A stretch of DNA of 64,000 nt from Takifugu bimaculatus (taxonomy: Eukaryota > Chordata > Actinopteri > Tetraodontiformes > Tetraodontidae). How positions within the stretch are numbered: the stretch's first letter is position 1; the number at the start of each line of letters is the position of its first letter. Location: the NCBI GenBank assembly GCA_004026145.2, contig CP034993.1:4480094-4544093 (forward strand), given 5' to 3'. Below the pieces are notes generated by a model that was not told where the DNA came from, made no database searches, and was given only the letters and a program-made list of their open reading frames with translations. The position numbers were made by a program, and so were the translations under genes. This document shows, in pieces, positions 37,634 through 51,450 of this stretch.

Positions 37634-38814
37634 CGAGAACCAACCTGTCCCAGTGCGATAGAACCTATAGCACCAGCTGTGTAGCGTCCAACTCCTGGCA
37701 GCTGTTTCAGCAGGGCGTCAACAGTTCTGGGCATCTCTCCCTGAAGCTGTGACACCACCTGACACACAGGAGGCACTTTAGTTACACTGTGGTTCTCATT
37801 AGTCACTAAATTGAATTATCTACAGGAATCTATAGCAGGATTTACACAGCCTAGGCTCTAGGGACATGGTTGCATTCACACACCTTCTGGGCTCCTTCAT
37901 GCAGTCTCTTCCCTCTAGAATAGTAGCCAAGCCCTGCCCACATCTGGTTCACGTCCTGTGCATGAAGAATATTGGTCAAATCACTTCTTATCTTCAATCA
38001 ACCTTCATCTGCTCCTACTGAGTCACCTCCAGCGTAGCAGTTGCGAGGTCCTGCACCGTGGGCCAGCGCTGGGACACAGAGACAAGAGCTCACACAGGCG
38101 GAACAGAGCAGAAGGACTACAGAGGAGGCTACAAACGCCTCTGATGAGTTCTACCTTCATCCATTTGTTGTAGTAATCAATCACTGTAGCCACTTGGGTC
38201 TGCTGCAGCATGATTTCAGAAACCCAGACTAGGAAAGGAAAGAAAATTCCATAACATGCCAGCACAACAGCAGCTGTGTATTTATTATCAGTTTTGGCAT
38301 TTCAGTTTTATACCCGCATACGTCCTGATATTGACATCTGGCTCTGTCAGAGCCTGTAAACAGAATACAAGTAATGCGTTGGTTAGACCAGAAGATTCTC
38401 ATAGTGTAAATAATCCACACTTTACATGACGTATCATGAGTTTAAAAGTGTTATTCTGATGTGAAAGCCAGCCAAGGAAGTTCTTCATTTTACCAGAGTC
38501 CTCCAGGGCAGCTCTCTCTTCTCCTGGTCGTACCATGCGAGCAGGCGGGAGCGCAGCAGCGCAACATCAGCGGCATCGTGGAAAAAGTGATATGCTGATG
38601 GTGAGGAAGCATGGCTGGATTCTTCTATAGGTCAAAAACAACATTAACCTATGTGTCCTATATTACACAGCATGGAGATGACATAACAGGTGTAACTAGC
38701 TAACCGACCTTCTTTCACAGCTACTTTTGTCCTCTTCCGCTTTGATTTAACTGCTTCTGTCATTTTCGTTCGCGTTATCTGGACTTTAGGTGTTGTGAAA
38801 CGGAGTCTCCTCAT
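35948..38814 (-). CDS. mutyh: Adenine DNA glycosylase (MutY homologue)
   Basis: Base-excision repair enzyme that removes adenine paired with 8-oxoguanine. Coding exons in gene order: 38709-38814, 38494-38624, 38314-38353, 38155-38228, 38027-38068, 37884-37955, 37645-37758, 37432-37529, 37181-37325, 36993-37080, 36718-36900, 36502-36644, 36286-36429, 36154-36204, 35948-36076. Phases all agree; 519 residues, close to human. Seen in order: [14 protein letters not shown] (catalytic Glu region), [13 protein letters not shown], helix-hairpin-helix [25 protein letters not shown] with the catalytic Asp, the iron-sulfur ligands C-x6-C-x2-C-x5-C ([17 protein letters not shown]), the interdomain connector, a NUDIX-like 8-oxoG recognition domain ([17 protein letters not shown]), and a PCNA-binding QLSLSSFF in the last exon. 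The start at 38814 reads MRRLRF; an in-frame upstream ATG (38829) and a downstream one (38763) exist. Confidence 0.95.
37571..37630 (+). repeat. (GT)n microsatellite in a mutyh intron
   Basis: About 30 TG units with a CG interruption near 37597, filling most of the short intron between the exons at 37432-37529 and 37645-37758. It ends 14 bases from the donor of the upstream exon. Confidence 0.95.
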
Positions 38815-39682
38815 AAAGAAATAGCACATTAAGCACTTTGATCCACTTTTTCCACCGAGATTCGTGGTGTTGTTTACCTTCCGGATATGTCGGAGCTCGC
38901 GCCACGTTCAGGCCCAATCCACTGCAAGGAAACGATTCGCGGCCAAACGTCACATCCGGTGGGTGGGGCCTATCATGGTCCAAATATACCTGACGCTCCT
39001 TAGGTGCATATTTAAGTGCTCATAAAAGAATTTATCCACCCCAGACTTTACAAAAAAATTGTATCTTAACCGCTGTCTTTTATGCCGAGGATTTAATGTA
39101 TCTTTGTGTAAGTCAAACTTGAAAAAAATTATATATAACTTAATTTCGTTAATATAGATCCAAATTAAAACCCAACTGATCTTCAAATAGTTTGCATCCT
39201 TCCCTTCTGTTTAATCAATTACATTCAATATTGAACATAGACATGAAAAAGAAGCATTTGCATTAAAGTAAATTTAATCAAGATTTTTCAAAAATTGTTT
39301 TACACACACATTGAAAGTTATCAGAACCGCAATATTCCTGCTTATTTGTTATACTTTTCTGTCCCCAACTGTCACCAACATCATCTTCTGGGTGGTGCTC
39401 CCTCAATCTCTCCTGGCTCTGAGGCTTCTGCTCCAAACAAACACAGATGAAAGCATTTCAGGCAGGTTTTCTCAGGCTGCGGATGTTGTTACTGTGGTGC
39501 TATAGATGGTTTGGGGCCCTCTAGGTGTCAGTGCAGTCAAACCTTCTGTTGAAGGGTCACATTCAGCACACGAAACCCATCTTAAATGACAGGTGACTGT
39601 ATGAAAATGAACTAGTAATAGTGTGTAAGAAGCAGCAGCACAGGTAAATAAACTTGTGAGAGAAGACTTAAGAACTCATTAC
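38815..39682. other. mutyh promoter / 5' UTR and spacer to armh1 remnant
   Basis: On minus a donor (CCGGAAG then GTAAAC, exon limit 38878) suggests a 5' UTR exon of mutyh above 38878, spliced to the start exon. From about 39000 to 39680 the sequence is AT-rich with no gene I can support. A final armh1 coding exon could lie near 39380-39480, but I could not fix its frame. Confidence 0.45.
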
Positions 39683-41571
39683 CTTCAGCTCTGCTTACTT
39701 TACAAGTGCGCAGACTTTCTGCTTGTGCTTCATCCATGTTCATGCACCAAGTCTCAGGTTTATTCTGTAGGAAAAAACTAATTGCATTCTCACTGTATCC
39801 TACTGTAACAGCAGCCTCATGTTATTAAAGCTGATTACCATAAATGCTACAAACAGGTTCGTGCCGACGACTCTTCGCACGTGCTCCTCAACAGATCAAG
39901 GGCCTGAGAGAGTTTGTAAATGAGCATCTATTACTCTATTTATTTGGTGATAACTTTAAGCAGCAGTATGTTTGTGTGAAATCGTACCTTTAAAGCCAGG
40001 CTAGCTTGTACTTGTGTATCGGTTTATTCTCGGTTGCCTGCTGCGTACAGAAGATGCTGGATCACTCCAAGAGAGAGGAGCTCATGGGAAATCTCAGGGC
40101 TGTCTTCAGCGAGCAAGCTTCAACGCATTCAAAAAAACAGACATGCACACGTGTGACCACAGGAACAAAAGCAAAACTATTAACATGTATCATGGCTGAT
40201 GGGAGTATAAGTTTAGCTGCAACGACTTGTTGCACAAACACAGGCAGAGAGCTGGATGGATGTTTTACCTCCGATTCTGGTGGACATGCAAAGACAATAT
40301 GATGGATTTAATAAGGAAAGATGACACTAAATGAAGGTTCAGTGTGGGAGATTTGGCACCATCTAAAGCTGAAAACCCCAAAGACAAAAATCAAATATCT
40401 TTTCTTAACCACCTCTTTCTACCAAAGCACCGGTGAAACTGTAGTTGCTGTTGGGAGTCAACAAAGATTCAATGAAAGATGATAAGCCACGACTCAGTCC
40501 CAACTATGTTTATTTATAGCCTGCTAAGGTATCACGGTTTTAACAGCCAATAATTAAAAACATACGGTAATAATGTCACTTTCCGGGTTGTGAAAGGTGT
40601 GCTGTTCTTCCTCTTTAGCAGGTCTGAGCAGCGTCAGCAGCCCGCTGAGCAGCATGGGCCTCACATCATAACGCCTCAAAGATCAGCCTCGCCGCTGCCA
40701 GACACACGCAGGGCTCAGTGACATTCAGCACAACTGAGTGGATTAGAACCGTTTCCCTGGTTACCTTCACTCTGCACATCTGGGTGAAGAGATGTGAGGA
40801 CACCCAACAGAGGTTCTACAATGCTGTGATGGGCTGTTTCCATTTTGGACTGACAGGAGACGGAGTGACAGAGTTATCATGTTCATCATTTTTAAATGAT
40901 CACACATGGGGAGCTTGTTGAATAAAAGTCAACCTGCAGGGAAATTACTTACAAAGTATGCTGTTGCTACAGATAGATGTGGATTTTACATTTAAAGAGG
41001 TTCTTTACCTGCAGGGTGTGTAAGGTGTGCAGGACAAACTGCTGGGCCTTGGCTGACGTGCACGTTAGGTGCCCGATCAGACCTTTGTAGATTTCACCCT
41101 CATACTTTGGGTTCCCATGAGAACAAGACTCCAGAAGCATCCACGCACTCTCCTGAGTCTCACCTGTGCCCGAGTGAGTCAGACACTCTGCTGCTGCCAT
41201 CGCCCCTGCAGAAACACAGCAATGTTGCTGTGCGGGCTGGAGGAGCGGAGCTGCTCTGAAGGAACACGCACCACAGCTCTGGCAGATGAGCTCCTTATAC
41301 TTGCGGCCGGCATCAGAGATGGCGAGCAGAAGACAGAGGGCCTCGGCCTTTGTTTCCTCGTTGCTCTGGGGCTGAGTTAAAACCTCCAGGAGAGTGACGA
41401 CGCCTCCGTGGCCAACGAACTCACCCAGGTACTGATCCCTGAGGAACATTTAAAAACGTGGGGCTGAATGCCAGACGAGCACAAAAACCTACTGTATTTA
41501 TTGACTCACTGGCTGGAGGTAGAGAGGAACACCCCAATGGCTGCAACCCTGAGACGTGTCCAAACATGGAT
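39683..41571 (-). pseudogene. armh1: Decayed armadillo-like helical repeat gene (ARMH1-like), 5' part missing
   Basis: Armadillo-like helical protein of unknown biochemical role. Exon pieces in gene order: 41510-41571 (RVAAIGVFLSTSSQ), 41272-41438 (GHGGVVTLLEVL, RKYKELICQS), 41009-41205 (HGNPKYEGEIYKGLIGHL), 40765-40849 (SIVEPLLGVLTSLHPDVQ), 40566-40713 (YDVRPMLLSGLLTLL), 39988-40128 (HELLSLGVIQHLLYAAGN), 39839-39903 (VEEHVRRVVG), 39683-39764 (CMNMDEAQAESL). The order matches ARMH1 as I recall it. Damage: the amino-terminal ~90 residues are absent. A frame slip lies near 40668-40674, another near 40107-40112, and an in-frame TAA at 40024-40026; the 39839-39903 piece also needs a slip. A direct repeat starts 200 bases upstream of the last intact exon. 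The first four exons read cleanly, so a short functional form or assembly errors cannot be excluded. Confidence 0.75.
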
Positions 41572-41772
41572 CTGAGCACCGAGTGGAGGACAGATGCTCA
41601 GGAATGACCTTTGACCTTCGACCAACAGTGACAGCGCCGGACTTTTGTCTTCTGCTGGTTACTTAGCAACAACCCCCCGTTTATCAGCATGGCAATGAAA
41701 CACGTTTATTATTATTATTTATTTTATTTTTTGGAATTGTTACTGTATCATATTATAACTAACTATCTTAGC

Positions 41773-42075
41773 AATAGCTTTGAAGGTGACCTGGATAGTT
41801 TGCACATCCAGGTCCTTATAAATGACACACAAAGACACAAAATGAACTTTGTGAGATGCAGGTTGTTTAAATAAGGACCGCAAAATATTGCAAAATGCTG
41901 AAGGGAATTCCAAAAAAATGCCTTTTTCTGTTCTTCTTTAAAAGAAAAAATCAAGACACTGAAACTTCTGCTTTGATGTGATATTGTGAGTCTGTAAATG
42001 CTAATGGAATTGTTTTGTTTTCCATTTCATTTGAAATAGAGTTCAATGTAGCAGAAGTTGGTACCAGCCAATCAA
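41773..42075 (+). repeat. Direct repeat copy A (~300 bp)
   Basis: Nearly the same sequence as 47962-48255, starting AATAGCTTTGAAGG and ending GCCAATCAA, roughly nine bases in ten identical with a few small indels (this copy is slightly longer). It is AT-rich and non-coding as far as I see. It is not the LTR of the enclosed Gypsy element, whose LTR is at 42590-42925. Family unknown. Confidence 0.9.
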
Positions 42076-42589
42076 TTTTGGGGCAGGTGGTGACCTGAAG
42101 GACAGAAGCTCAGGAATTAACTTTGACCTGATCATTAATCAGGAATTAATCCCACACCAACCTTAAGTAACTGTCAACAAAGTAAATCTTAATTGCTGTC
42201 TAACGCTATAATAGTATTTTTCCAGACTGGACCTTCATGTTTTGATTAAAATGTTCTTTTAAAACCATAAAGACCATTTGATTAGATCTCTTTTGGACAT
42301 GTGGTTCATCTTCTGCTAAACTCACTCATCTCAACACTGAGCCAACTTTCTGTCTGGCTTCAGATGACAGAAGGATACGAGACCTTCATCCAGCTGGTGA
42401 GTCGGGCCAGGAACAGACCTCCAGCTCACCCTGCGGCCTCCCTGCGCTGCGGCCCAGGAACGAGCTCAGCATGCGGCCGCGGGCGCTCCGGTCCCCTCGG
42501 TCCCACTCTCGGAGAAAACTCAGCACTTTTCTGACATGAACTGGTTCCCCTGCGTCGACATCGTGCTGGGATCTGAAGGTTTAACTTCA
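42076..42589. other. Unique sequence between direct repeat A and the Gypsy LTR
   Basis: No identified gene. One exon-like piece on plus (acceptor CTTCAG, 33 bases coding MTEGYETFIQL, donor GTGAGT at 42399) cannot be tied to any family. It could be a relic of whatever occupied the locus before the repeats arrived. Confidence 0.5.
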
Positions 42590-42925
42590 TGTGGCGGCCG
42601 CCTAACGGGGCTCAGTATATCTCTAAAGTGGGGACGCACACCGAGCCACTACAGCGCTCCGCTAGCAGGCCAAACAGCTGATGAACCAAAGACACCCAAG
42701 GCTCCCCAGCTCTGATGACAGCAGACCCAGGTGCGCATGGGATAGCACGGCCCGACCAAACAGCAATCAGATGAGGAGGACCAAGTGAGCTGTGGCGTGG
42801 CACCCAAAAGCTCGACAACAAGAGAGCAGCCCGTGCAGCACAGTCTACTTTTAAGGGGAACGCCACAGCTGCAACTGCCCGAACAATTAAGGTGATCAGC
42901 AGCGCATGAACTCCATGCTGCCACA
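42590..42925 (-). repeat. Gypsy 3' LTR
   Basis: On minus it starts TGTGGCAGC right after the polypurine tract and ends GCCGCCACA: terminal inverted repeats matching at eight of nine positions, with the canonical TG...CA ends. Length 336 bp. No second copy is seen in the window, so age cannot be estimated from LTR divergence. Confidence 0.8.
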
Positions 42926-42989
42926 ATCTACCCCCAGGAATTGCATCGTCGGCCCGACGATGGAACACTGATCCATTATGATGTCACAA

Positions 42990-44496
42990 GCATGGCTGAA
43001 GAAGTGCAACCACTTTTCTCACCACGGAGGCTGGGGGCCCTTCTGCCCCGACCGCAGGATCTGCGACTGGCCTTGGGAGATGATGAATGTTAGTGTGCCG
43101 ACCAGCTGTTGACCTATTTGATCTTAGCAGCCCGTGTTCCATGGGGCCACTGGTAGATGAAACTGCCAGGGGTACAAGTAGCGAATTATCTGCTTGGGTC
43201 AAAGGGACACTTTGTGGATCTGAACCGGCAAAAGCCGTGTCTGGCAATGGTATCCCAGGAGTTACTGCAGTTGTACCAGTGAGGTCTACACCCAATGATG
43301 GCACCGATGTTGCCCCAAAGGCTGCACCAGGGTCCTGGTCAGAGGAAGCACTAGGCACTTTCAACAGGTGCTACACTGGGGGCCTCAGTGAGGCCCACCC
43401 CAGGCTCCAAAACAAACAAGTCTTCCTCACCTGCCTGCTCGTCCAATAGGGACTGATCACTAGAAGAGGAACTCGGTACCAATTGCCCACCCAAGGGGGG
43501 CCTCTCCAACCACGGCTTTCAACAAGGTGCGATGGACCCTCTGCACTTTGGTCTGATCATCCGTGGGTGCGATAGCATAAACTGACCCCCTTTCTTGAGG
43601 TGCCCTCACGATCCTATACACAGTAGGACCCCATAAGTCCTGGATCTTCCGATGCCCCCTTAATCCATGGTTGCGTAACCACATGAGCTGCCCGGACATG
43701 CTGGTCATGATTCCTCTTCCGGCGCTCTGCTAACCACCCTCAGCCTTTCCCTGGCTCCTTCAACTGGGTTTTCGACCCTACCCAGCAGGAAATCGACCGG
43801 CAATCTGGGTTCTCGTCCAAACATAAGATAGAACGGAGATTTGCCAGTCGACTGATGGGGGGTTGTGTTATAAGAGTAAAGTACCTGCGGCAGGCATGAG
43901 TGCCAATCTCGCTTCCGGGAGGCAGGAAAAGCTCGCAACAAGTTGTGAAGGGTGTGATTGAACCTTTCGCACTGCCCGTTACCGGGCGGGATGATACGGG
44001 GTGGTGCGAGATTTTTCAACACCATAAAGGGTGCAAAGTTGCTGAAGGAGGAGGCTTTCAAAATTACGGCCCTGATCAGAGAGTATGACACCAAATTTAA
44101 AGAACCACTCGGAGACCAATGCCTGGGCCACCGTGGTGGCTCGTTGGTCCCGGGTAGGAACAGCCAATGTATATTTACTGAAAACATCAGTCATACAAGT
44201 ACATTTTCAAGACCATTACGACTAGGCTCCAGCAATGTAAAATCAATGGCCACAATCTTGTTGGGCTGAGAGGCCAACAAATGCCCCATAAAAACTACGG
44301 GTGGTCAGGTGTGTGTCCTTGGCAACCTGGCACCTTTGACACTCCTGCACCACTTGGTCACATCGGGAGACATATCTGGCCAATAACACCTCTCCCGTAA
44401 GATCTCTAATGTTCTCTCCACTCCTTGGTGCCCATGCCCTTGGTGAACCTGGGCCATCACCTCACTGTTTAACACAGAGGGCACCAGCAGCTGCAA
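42990..44496 (-). pseudogene. Gypsy integrase remnant
   Basis: Zinc-binding region (HQGHGHQGVERTLEILRERC, then a damaged Cys-x2-Cys), catalytic core pieces [12 protein letters not shown] (first Asp), [10 protein letters not shown] (second Asp) and [10 protein letters not shown] (Glu), a [13 protein letters not shown] stretch, and a tail rich in Pro, Ser and Thr ending ALLQPCL. The pieces lie in different minus frames, so no intact protein is made. Confidence 0.85.
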
Positions 44497-44650
44497 TACA
44501 GCCTCCTTACCATCAGGATGGAATATCTTCTGGAAAAGAATACCATCCCCGCTCCACTAGCCGACCCCATTGGCGTAGGATAAGCCCAGGTAGAGGAGGA
44601 TATGAGCCTCCTCTCCTGGGTGTTGGGACGCTGCTTCTGCCCCCAGAAGG

Positions 44651-46250
44651 TCAAAACCTCCTGAAGGATGGGGTCGGCCTGTTGAAGGGCCTGAAGGTCA
44701 GCAGGTGCATGATGGGGCAAGGCAGCGATGGCAGCTTGGCTGGCAGATTGACTTGACCCTGCAATGCTTGCCGTAAGGGTTCAGGGATCAAGGTACCCGA
44801 CACCATCACCTCTAGGTCTTGGGGCCCAACTGGGTGCTTCCGGGGACAATGCATCAGCATTTTGTTGTTCCTCCCGGAGCGATATTTGATATCGAAATCA
44901 AAAGCTGCCAGTTGGGCCGCCCATCGTTGCTCAGTAGCGCCAAGCTTGGCAGTGAACAAGTGACTGAGCGGAATTGTTATCAGTAAAACGATACATTTAT
45001 GACCCAGCAGGTATTCCCTGAACTTTTCAGTCATAGCCCACTTGCAACAGTGCAACAAACTCCCAATTTCATGGAGCTATAGTTGCCATATTGCGCTCTG
45101 TGGGCCGTAGTCCTCTGCTGGCAATACGCTATGGGTCTGACCTTCCCGTTTTGCTCCTGCAAGAGGACAGCTCCAAGACCACTATGACTTGCATCAACCT
45201 CCAGAATAAAAGGTAAGGTGAAGTCAGCATAAGCGAGCACAGGTGTGGTCGTGAGTTTAGTTTTAAGAGCCTCAAAATTTTGATTACACTCTTCAGACCA
45301 GTTCCCTGCCACTGCTTCTTCGGAGCCCTTAGGCTTCCTACCAGTCAGGTTGGCTACCAGCTGATGCAGGGGGGCTGCCAGCTTGGCAAAAACCCTCCAC
45401 AAAACGGCGATAATAGCTTGCCAAACCCAAAAATGAGCGCAACTCAGTGACAGTGGTGGGGGTCGGCCAATTGGCGACCACCTCTATTTTACTAGGGTCG
45501 GTGGAGACCCCTTGATCGGAAGCTAAGTGACCCAAGTACCGCACCTCTCGCCGGAAAAATGCACATTTCTCAAGCCTGGCCTTCAGACCTTGCTCCTGCA
45601 GCCTCCCCAACACCACCTTTAGCCTCTCCAGGTGTTGTTCTTACCGTGGATGAAAACACCACGATGTCATCCAAATAGAGAAGCAGTGACTGACATTGTT
45701 GGTCACCAAACAGTCGCTGCATAAGCCTCTGGAAGGTGCTGGGGGCAATTACAAACGCCAAATGGCATCCGATTCCATTCAAAAAGGCCAAATGGTGTAC
45801 AAAAAGCAGGTCTTGGACCTATCGGCCTCTGTAACGGGAACCTGATTGTAACCACTGGCCAAGTCAAGGGTCGAAAACCACCGAGCCCCGGTCAAGGCGT
45901 CCAAGGATTCCTCGATACGAGGAAGAGGAAACGCGTCCTTCCTTGTCTTATTATTAAGCTTGCCGATAGTCCACACACATGCGGAGGCTCCCATCTTTTT
46001 TCTTAACCAGTACAATCGGAGAGCCATAAGGACTGCTGCTCTCCCTGATAATCTGAGCTTCAAGCAGCTGATTGATATGCTCCTTGACAACCTCATACTC
46101 AGATGGTGGGATCCTCCTATGACGCTGCCTAACAGGCACATGTCCAAGAGGGGAATGTCATGGCTGATCAGGCTCGTACATCCCAGATCCCCCTCATGAG
46201 AAGAAAAGACAGAGGCGTATTGTCGAAGGAGAGATTGCACCTTCCCCTGA
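44651..46250 (-). pseudogene. Gypsy reverse transcriptase / RNase H remnant
   Basis: RT pieces [25 protein letters not shown] and the catalytic YLDD (45666-45677), followed by RNase H pieces FILEVDASHSGLGAVL and LGHKCIVL. The parts are split among frames by indels, for example between 45779 and 45791. Confidence 0.88.
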
Positions 46251-46776
46251 TCTTCGACTGGCAGGGCTGATAAATCAATGGCCTCAACCAGATCAGGAGG
46301 ACATCCGAAACAGCCTGAGAAGCGCTGGTAGCTAGACACTAGTGGCACCTCGATGACACCTGCAGGCATGCTGACAATACACCCTTCGTCTAAAGTGCCT
46401 GCAATGGTGCGAGGATACAACAAAACACTAGTGGTGCCAACATTTACAATCGGGATGTAAGCAGTGCCTCGTACGACCCGAACCAAAGCAGGCGATGCTA
46501 GCAGCCCGGCCGGCAGGCCATTCTCGGAAGGCTCAAACAGCACACTCCTACCCGAGAACTGCTCAGAACACGTTGCAACCACAATCTTCATTGTGCCACC
46601 AGGAATACGACATGCCTTCCTACCTCTAACTTTCACCTTCCCGGTGAGGCGTGAGGATGGTTGCTGGCTGCACATCTGGAGTGCCAGTGTAACTGACCTT
46701 GGTGCCTCAGTTACCGAAGGTAAATTAAACAAAGCCTGCCCATGTTGTCCAAAAAGATCATGATAACGGATGATAT

Positions 46777-47961
46777 TCATCCCCAGAATACCAGGGACCT
46801 CGGAAGACACCTCTCCAAGGTGGTCTCGAACAACCAAGACCCCACACCGTGGCACAAAAGTACCACAAATTTCACATCCAATTCAAGGTAGCCAACATAA
46901 GGGATGGCTAGCCCATTAGCTGCCTTAAGCTTCAGCCAATTACAAGATCTCAACCGATCATGGCCCCAGGCTGTAAATTCTGAAGGAACCAACTCTCCGT
47001 CACAGTCGACACCATTGAACCCGTGTCCACTAGACAAGGGACCTGAACTCCCCCATACTCACGTTAACATGGGGGCAAGCGGACATTAGTTCCAAAACTC
47101 CCCACCGAGCCAGGATTTACCCCCCCCGGACTGTGGCTCTGCAGTCCGGTGGGCACTAGTTTTCCGACTCCTGGGCAGGGCGAGACTGCCTATTGGAGGA
47201 TTGACAGCAGACGATGACCGAGCACGAGAGGGGACACACCCCATCGCATTCACTTGCATAATGCCCTGGCTGTTGACAACGCCGGCATATGACAGGGCCA
47301 CGACGGGATAGAGGTTGGCGCGGTTGAACACTGTGCAAGGAGGAAAGGCAGGGTAAGTTGATCTAGCTGCTCCTGTTGTAGTCTCAACATTTCCCTTATG
47401 TCTACCAATTCGGACCCCATAAGGGGGGTGGTTGACCCCCGAGAGCCTTGGACCCCATACTGGAGACCGAATTCCGATGGTACAGACTGACTTCGACCCC
47501 TACTACCCCCAGGGAGACCCTCCGTTCCCACCGGATTACCTCGCTCCGGACATCGAGCAGGGTGGCCGTGGGCTGCCTCCGAACATACTGCATCAACTCG
47601 CGCCGCAACGCACCATCCTGGACGTGTTCGACAAATTGATCACGTAGCAAGTCCTCCGCATTAGCCATCCCATAGGGAGCACGCTCCCTCACCGGAGCCA
47701 TGAGGCTCATAAGCGCGAGGGAGAACTCATGCAATGTCTCCCCGTCTTGTTGTCGCCTGGAAAAAAACGCTTCCTGTAGGGCCACATAAGTCTGTCGAAC
47801 ACCCGTAGAGTTCTTTTAACACCGACACAATTTTATTCAGGGTCCTCTCTCTCCGAACTAGGCCGATACTTAATTTCTTCACGGGCCTCACCTTCGAGGT
47901 GATCAACAAAAAAAATGCTCGGTCGGATGTAGACAAATGACGTGCTCTCATACAAGCTAGT
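46777..47961 (-). pseudogene. Gypsy gag and protease remnant
   Basis: Capsid-like pieces (VDHLEGEAREEIKYRP, ALQEAFFSRRQQDGETLHEF), a CCHC knuckle CRRCQQPGHYASEC near 47240-47282, and a retropepsin active site VDTGSMVSTV (about 47004-47030). At least two frame changes lie within gag. The amino-terminal part of gag is absent. Confidence 0.82.
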
Positions 47962-48255
47962 AATAGCTTTGAAGGTGACCTGGCCAGTTTGCACATCCAG
48001 GTCCTTATAAATTACACACAAAGACACAAAATGAACTTTTGAGATGCAGGTTTTTTAAACAAGGACCGCAAAATATTGCAAAATGCTGAAGGGAATCCTA
48101 AAAAAAATGCCTTTTTCTGTTCTTCTTTAAAGAAAAAATCAAGACACTGAAACTTGTTTTCATGTGATATTGTGAAACTGTAAATGCTGATGGAACTGTT
48201 TTCCATTTCATTTGAAATAGAGTTCAATGTAGAGAAGTTGGTACCGGCCAATCAA
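47962..48255 (+). repeat. Direct repeat copy B (~294 bp)
   Basis: Partner of 41773-42075 in the same orientation. It abuts the truncated gag on one side and lies 140 bases before the lgals3bp start codon on the other, so it occupies the place of that gene's promoter or 5' UTR. Confidence 0.9.
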
Positions 48256-48395
48256 AAGCAAGAATGGAGACCCAAATATAAAGTGAGCAGTCAAAATCTG
48301 TCATTAGTGTCGTTGCTTGGCTTCGATCCTGTCCAGGTTGGTTGGAAGTCTTTTTTGTAAAATTGTCCTCATTTTGTTGTTTCTTTTTCAGTGCA

Positions 48396-50845
<2,450 letters not shown>

Positions 50846-51055
50846 TCAACAACATCAAATTTTGTTGTTAACTTCTGCCTTCCTCAGCAGAGGCACAAGT
50901 AAGTCACAGGACGGAACAAATGATCAACATTAAGATTAAAGATATATTAATATTAATCAATATTGATTTAGATGTGGTCTAATTTGTGTATTACCTTTAA
51001 ATGTTGAAACATTTCATACAATAATAATGATAATGAGTCTTTTGATAATGATTCT
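50846..51055 (+). other. lgals3bp 3' flank
   Basis: AT-rich 3' UTR or flank. No canonical AATAAA close to the stop; GATTAAAG occurs near 50933-50940 as a weak variant signal. Confidence 0.5.
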
Positions 51056-51450
51056 TTGAGGAACGTCTGTATATTTACTGGTTGAAACTATGAACATCCA
51101 GAATGTGTCCACTGTGTAATGTATGGCTCCTCATTTTAATCAAACCTGGTAATAAATTCTTTGTCATTGCGTTTGTTGTCTGTTTTCAAGTCAGTTTGCA
51201 AGATTAAATATAACAGACAAGACTGGTCTTAAATTTTTAATGTTCAGGATCTAATTTCTAAGAAGCAAATCTAGCAACTGAAGTTGTTTGATGTGAAAAT
51301 CCATCAACTTAACCATTCTCATGTTAAATATCCTACTTAATTAAACCCAGAAGGTGGACTCAAGAAAAAATTGCTTAAGAATAAATGGTAAGCAATGTTG
51401 CTTAAATGAGGAGAACTAAACAGTCAGTTAATTTATGGAGTTTAAAAGAA
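51056..51450 (+). repeat. Diverged copy of lgals3bp intron 1 (tandem-duplication relic)
   Basis: Same strand and same order of words as 48541-48890 (TATTTACTGG, ACATCCAGAA, GTCAGTTTGCA, TTCAGGATCTAATTTCTAAGA, GTTGCTTAAAT). No SRCR exon follows; instead the sequence passes into the mpnd upstream region. This is expected if a tandem gene copy was mostly deleted. Confidence 0.75.

Larger units (their letters stand above)
42590..47961 (-). mobile_element. 5'-truncated Ty3/Gypsy LTR retrotransposon
   Basis: Read on minus, the order is gag remnant (about 47960-47400), CCHC zinc knuckle, aspartic protease, reverse transcriptase, RNase H, integrase, a proline-rich tail ending near 42996, a purine-rich tract (GGGGGTAGA, 42927-42935) and one LTR. 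This is the standard Ty3/Gypsy order. The element is dead: gag, protease, RT and integrase reads switch frame several times and contain stops. The 5' LTR, primer-binding site and the start of gag are missing; the element ends abruptly at direct repeat B (47962). It lies upstream of the armh1 remnant in the same orientation. Confidence 0.9.

Noticed and set aside
42366..42398. Small plus-strand exon-like piece MTEGYETFIQL with good splice sites
   Set aside because: Only 11 codons, no partner exon and no recognised family; recorded but not called a gene.
41773..48255. Direct repeats A and B as LTRs of the Gypsy element
   Set aside because: They lack TG...CA ends and adjoining primer or purine tracts, and a proper LTR with purine tract is at 42590-42925.
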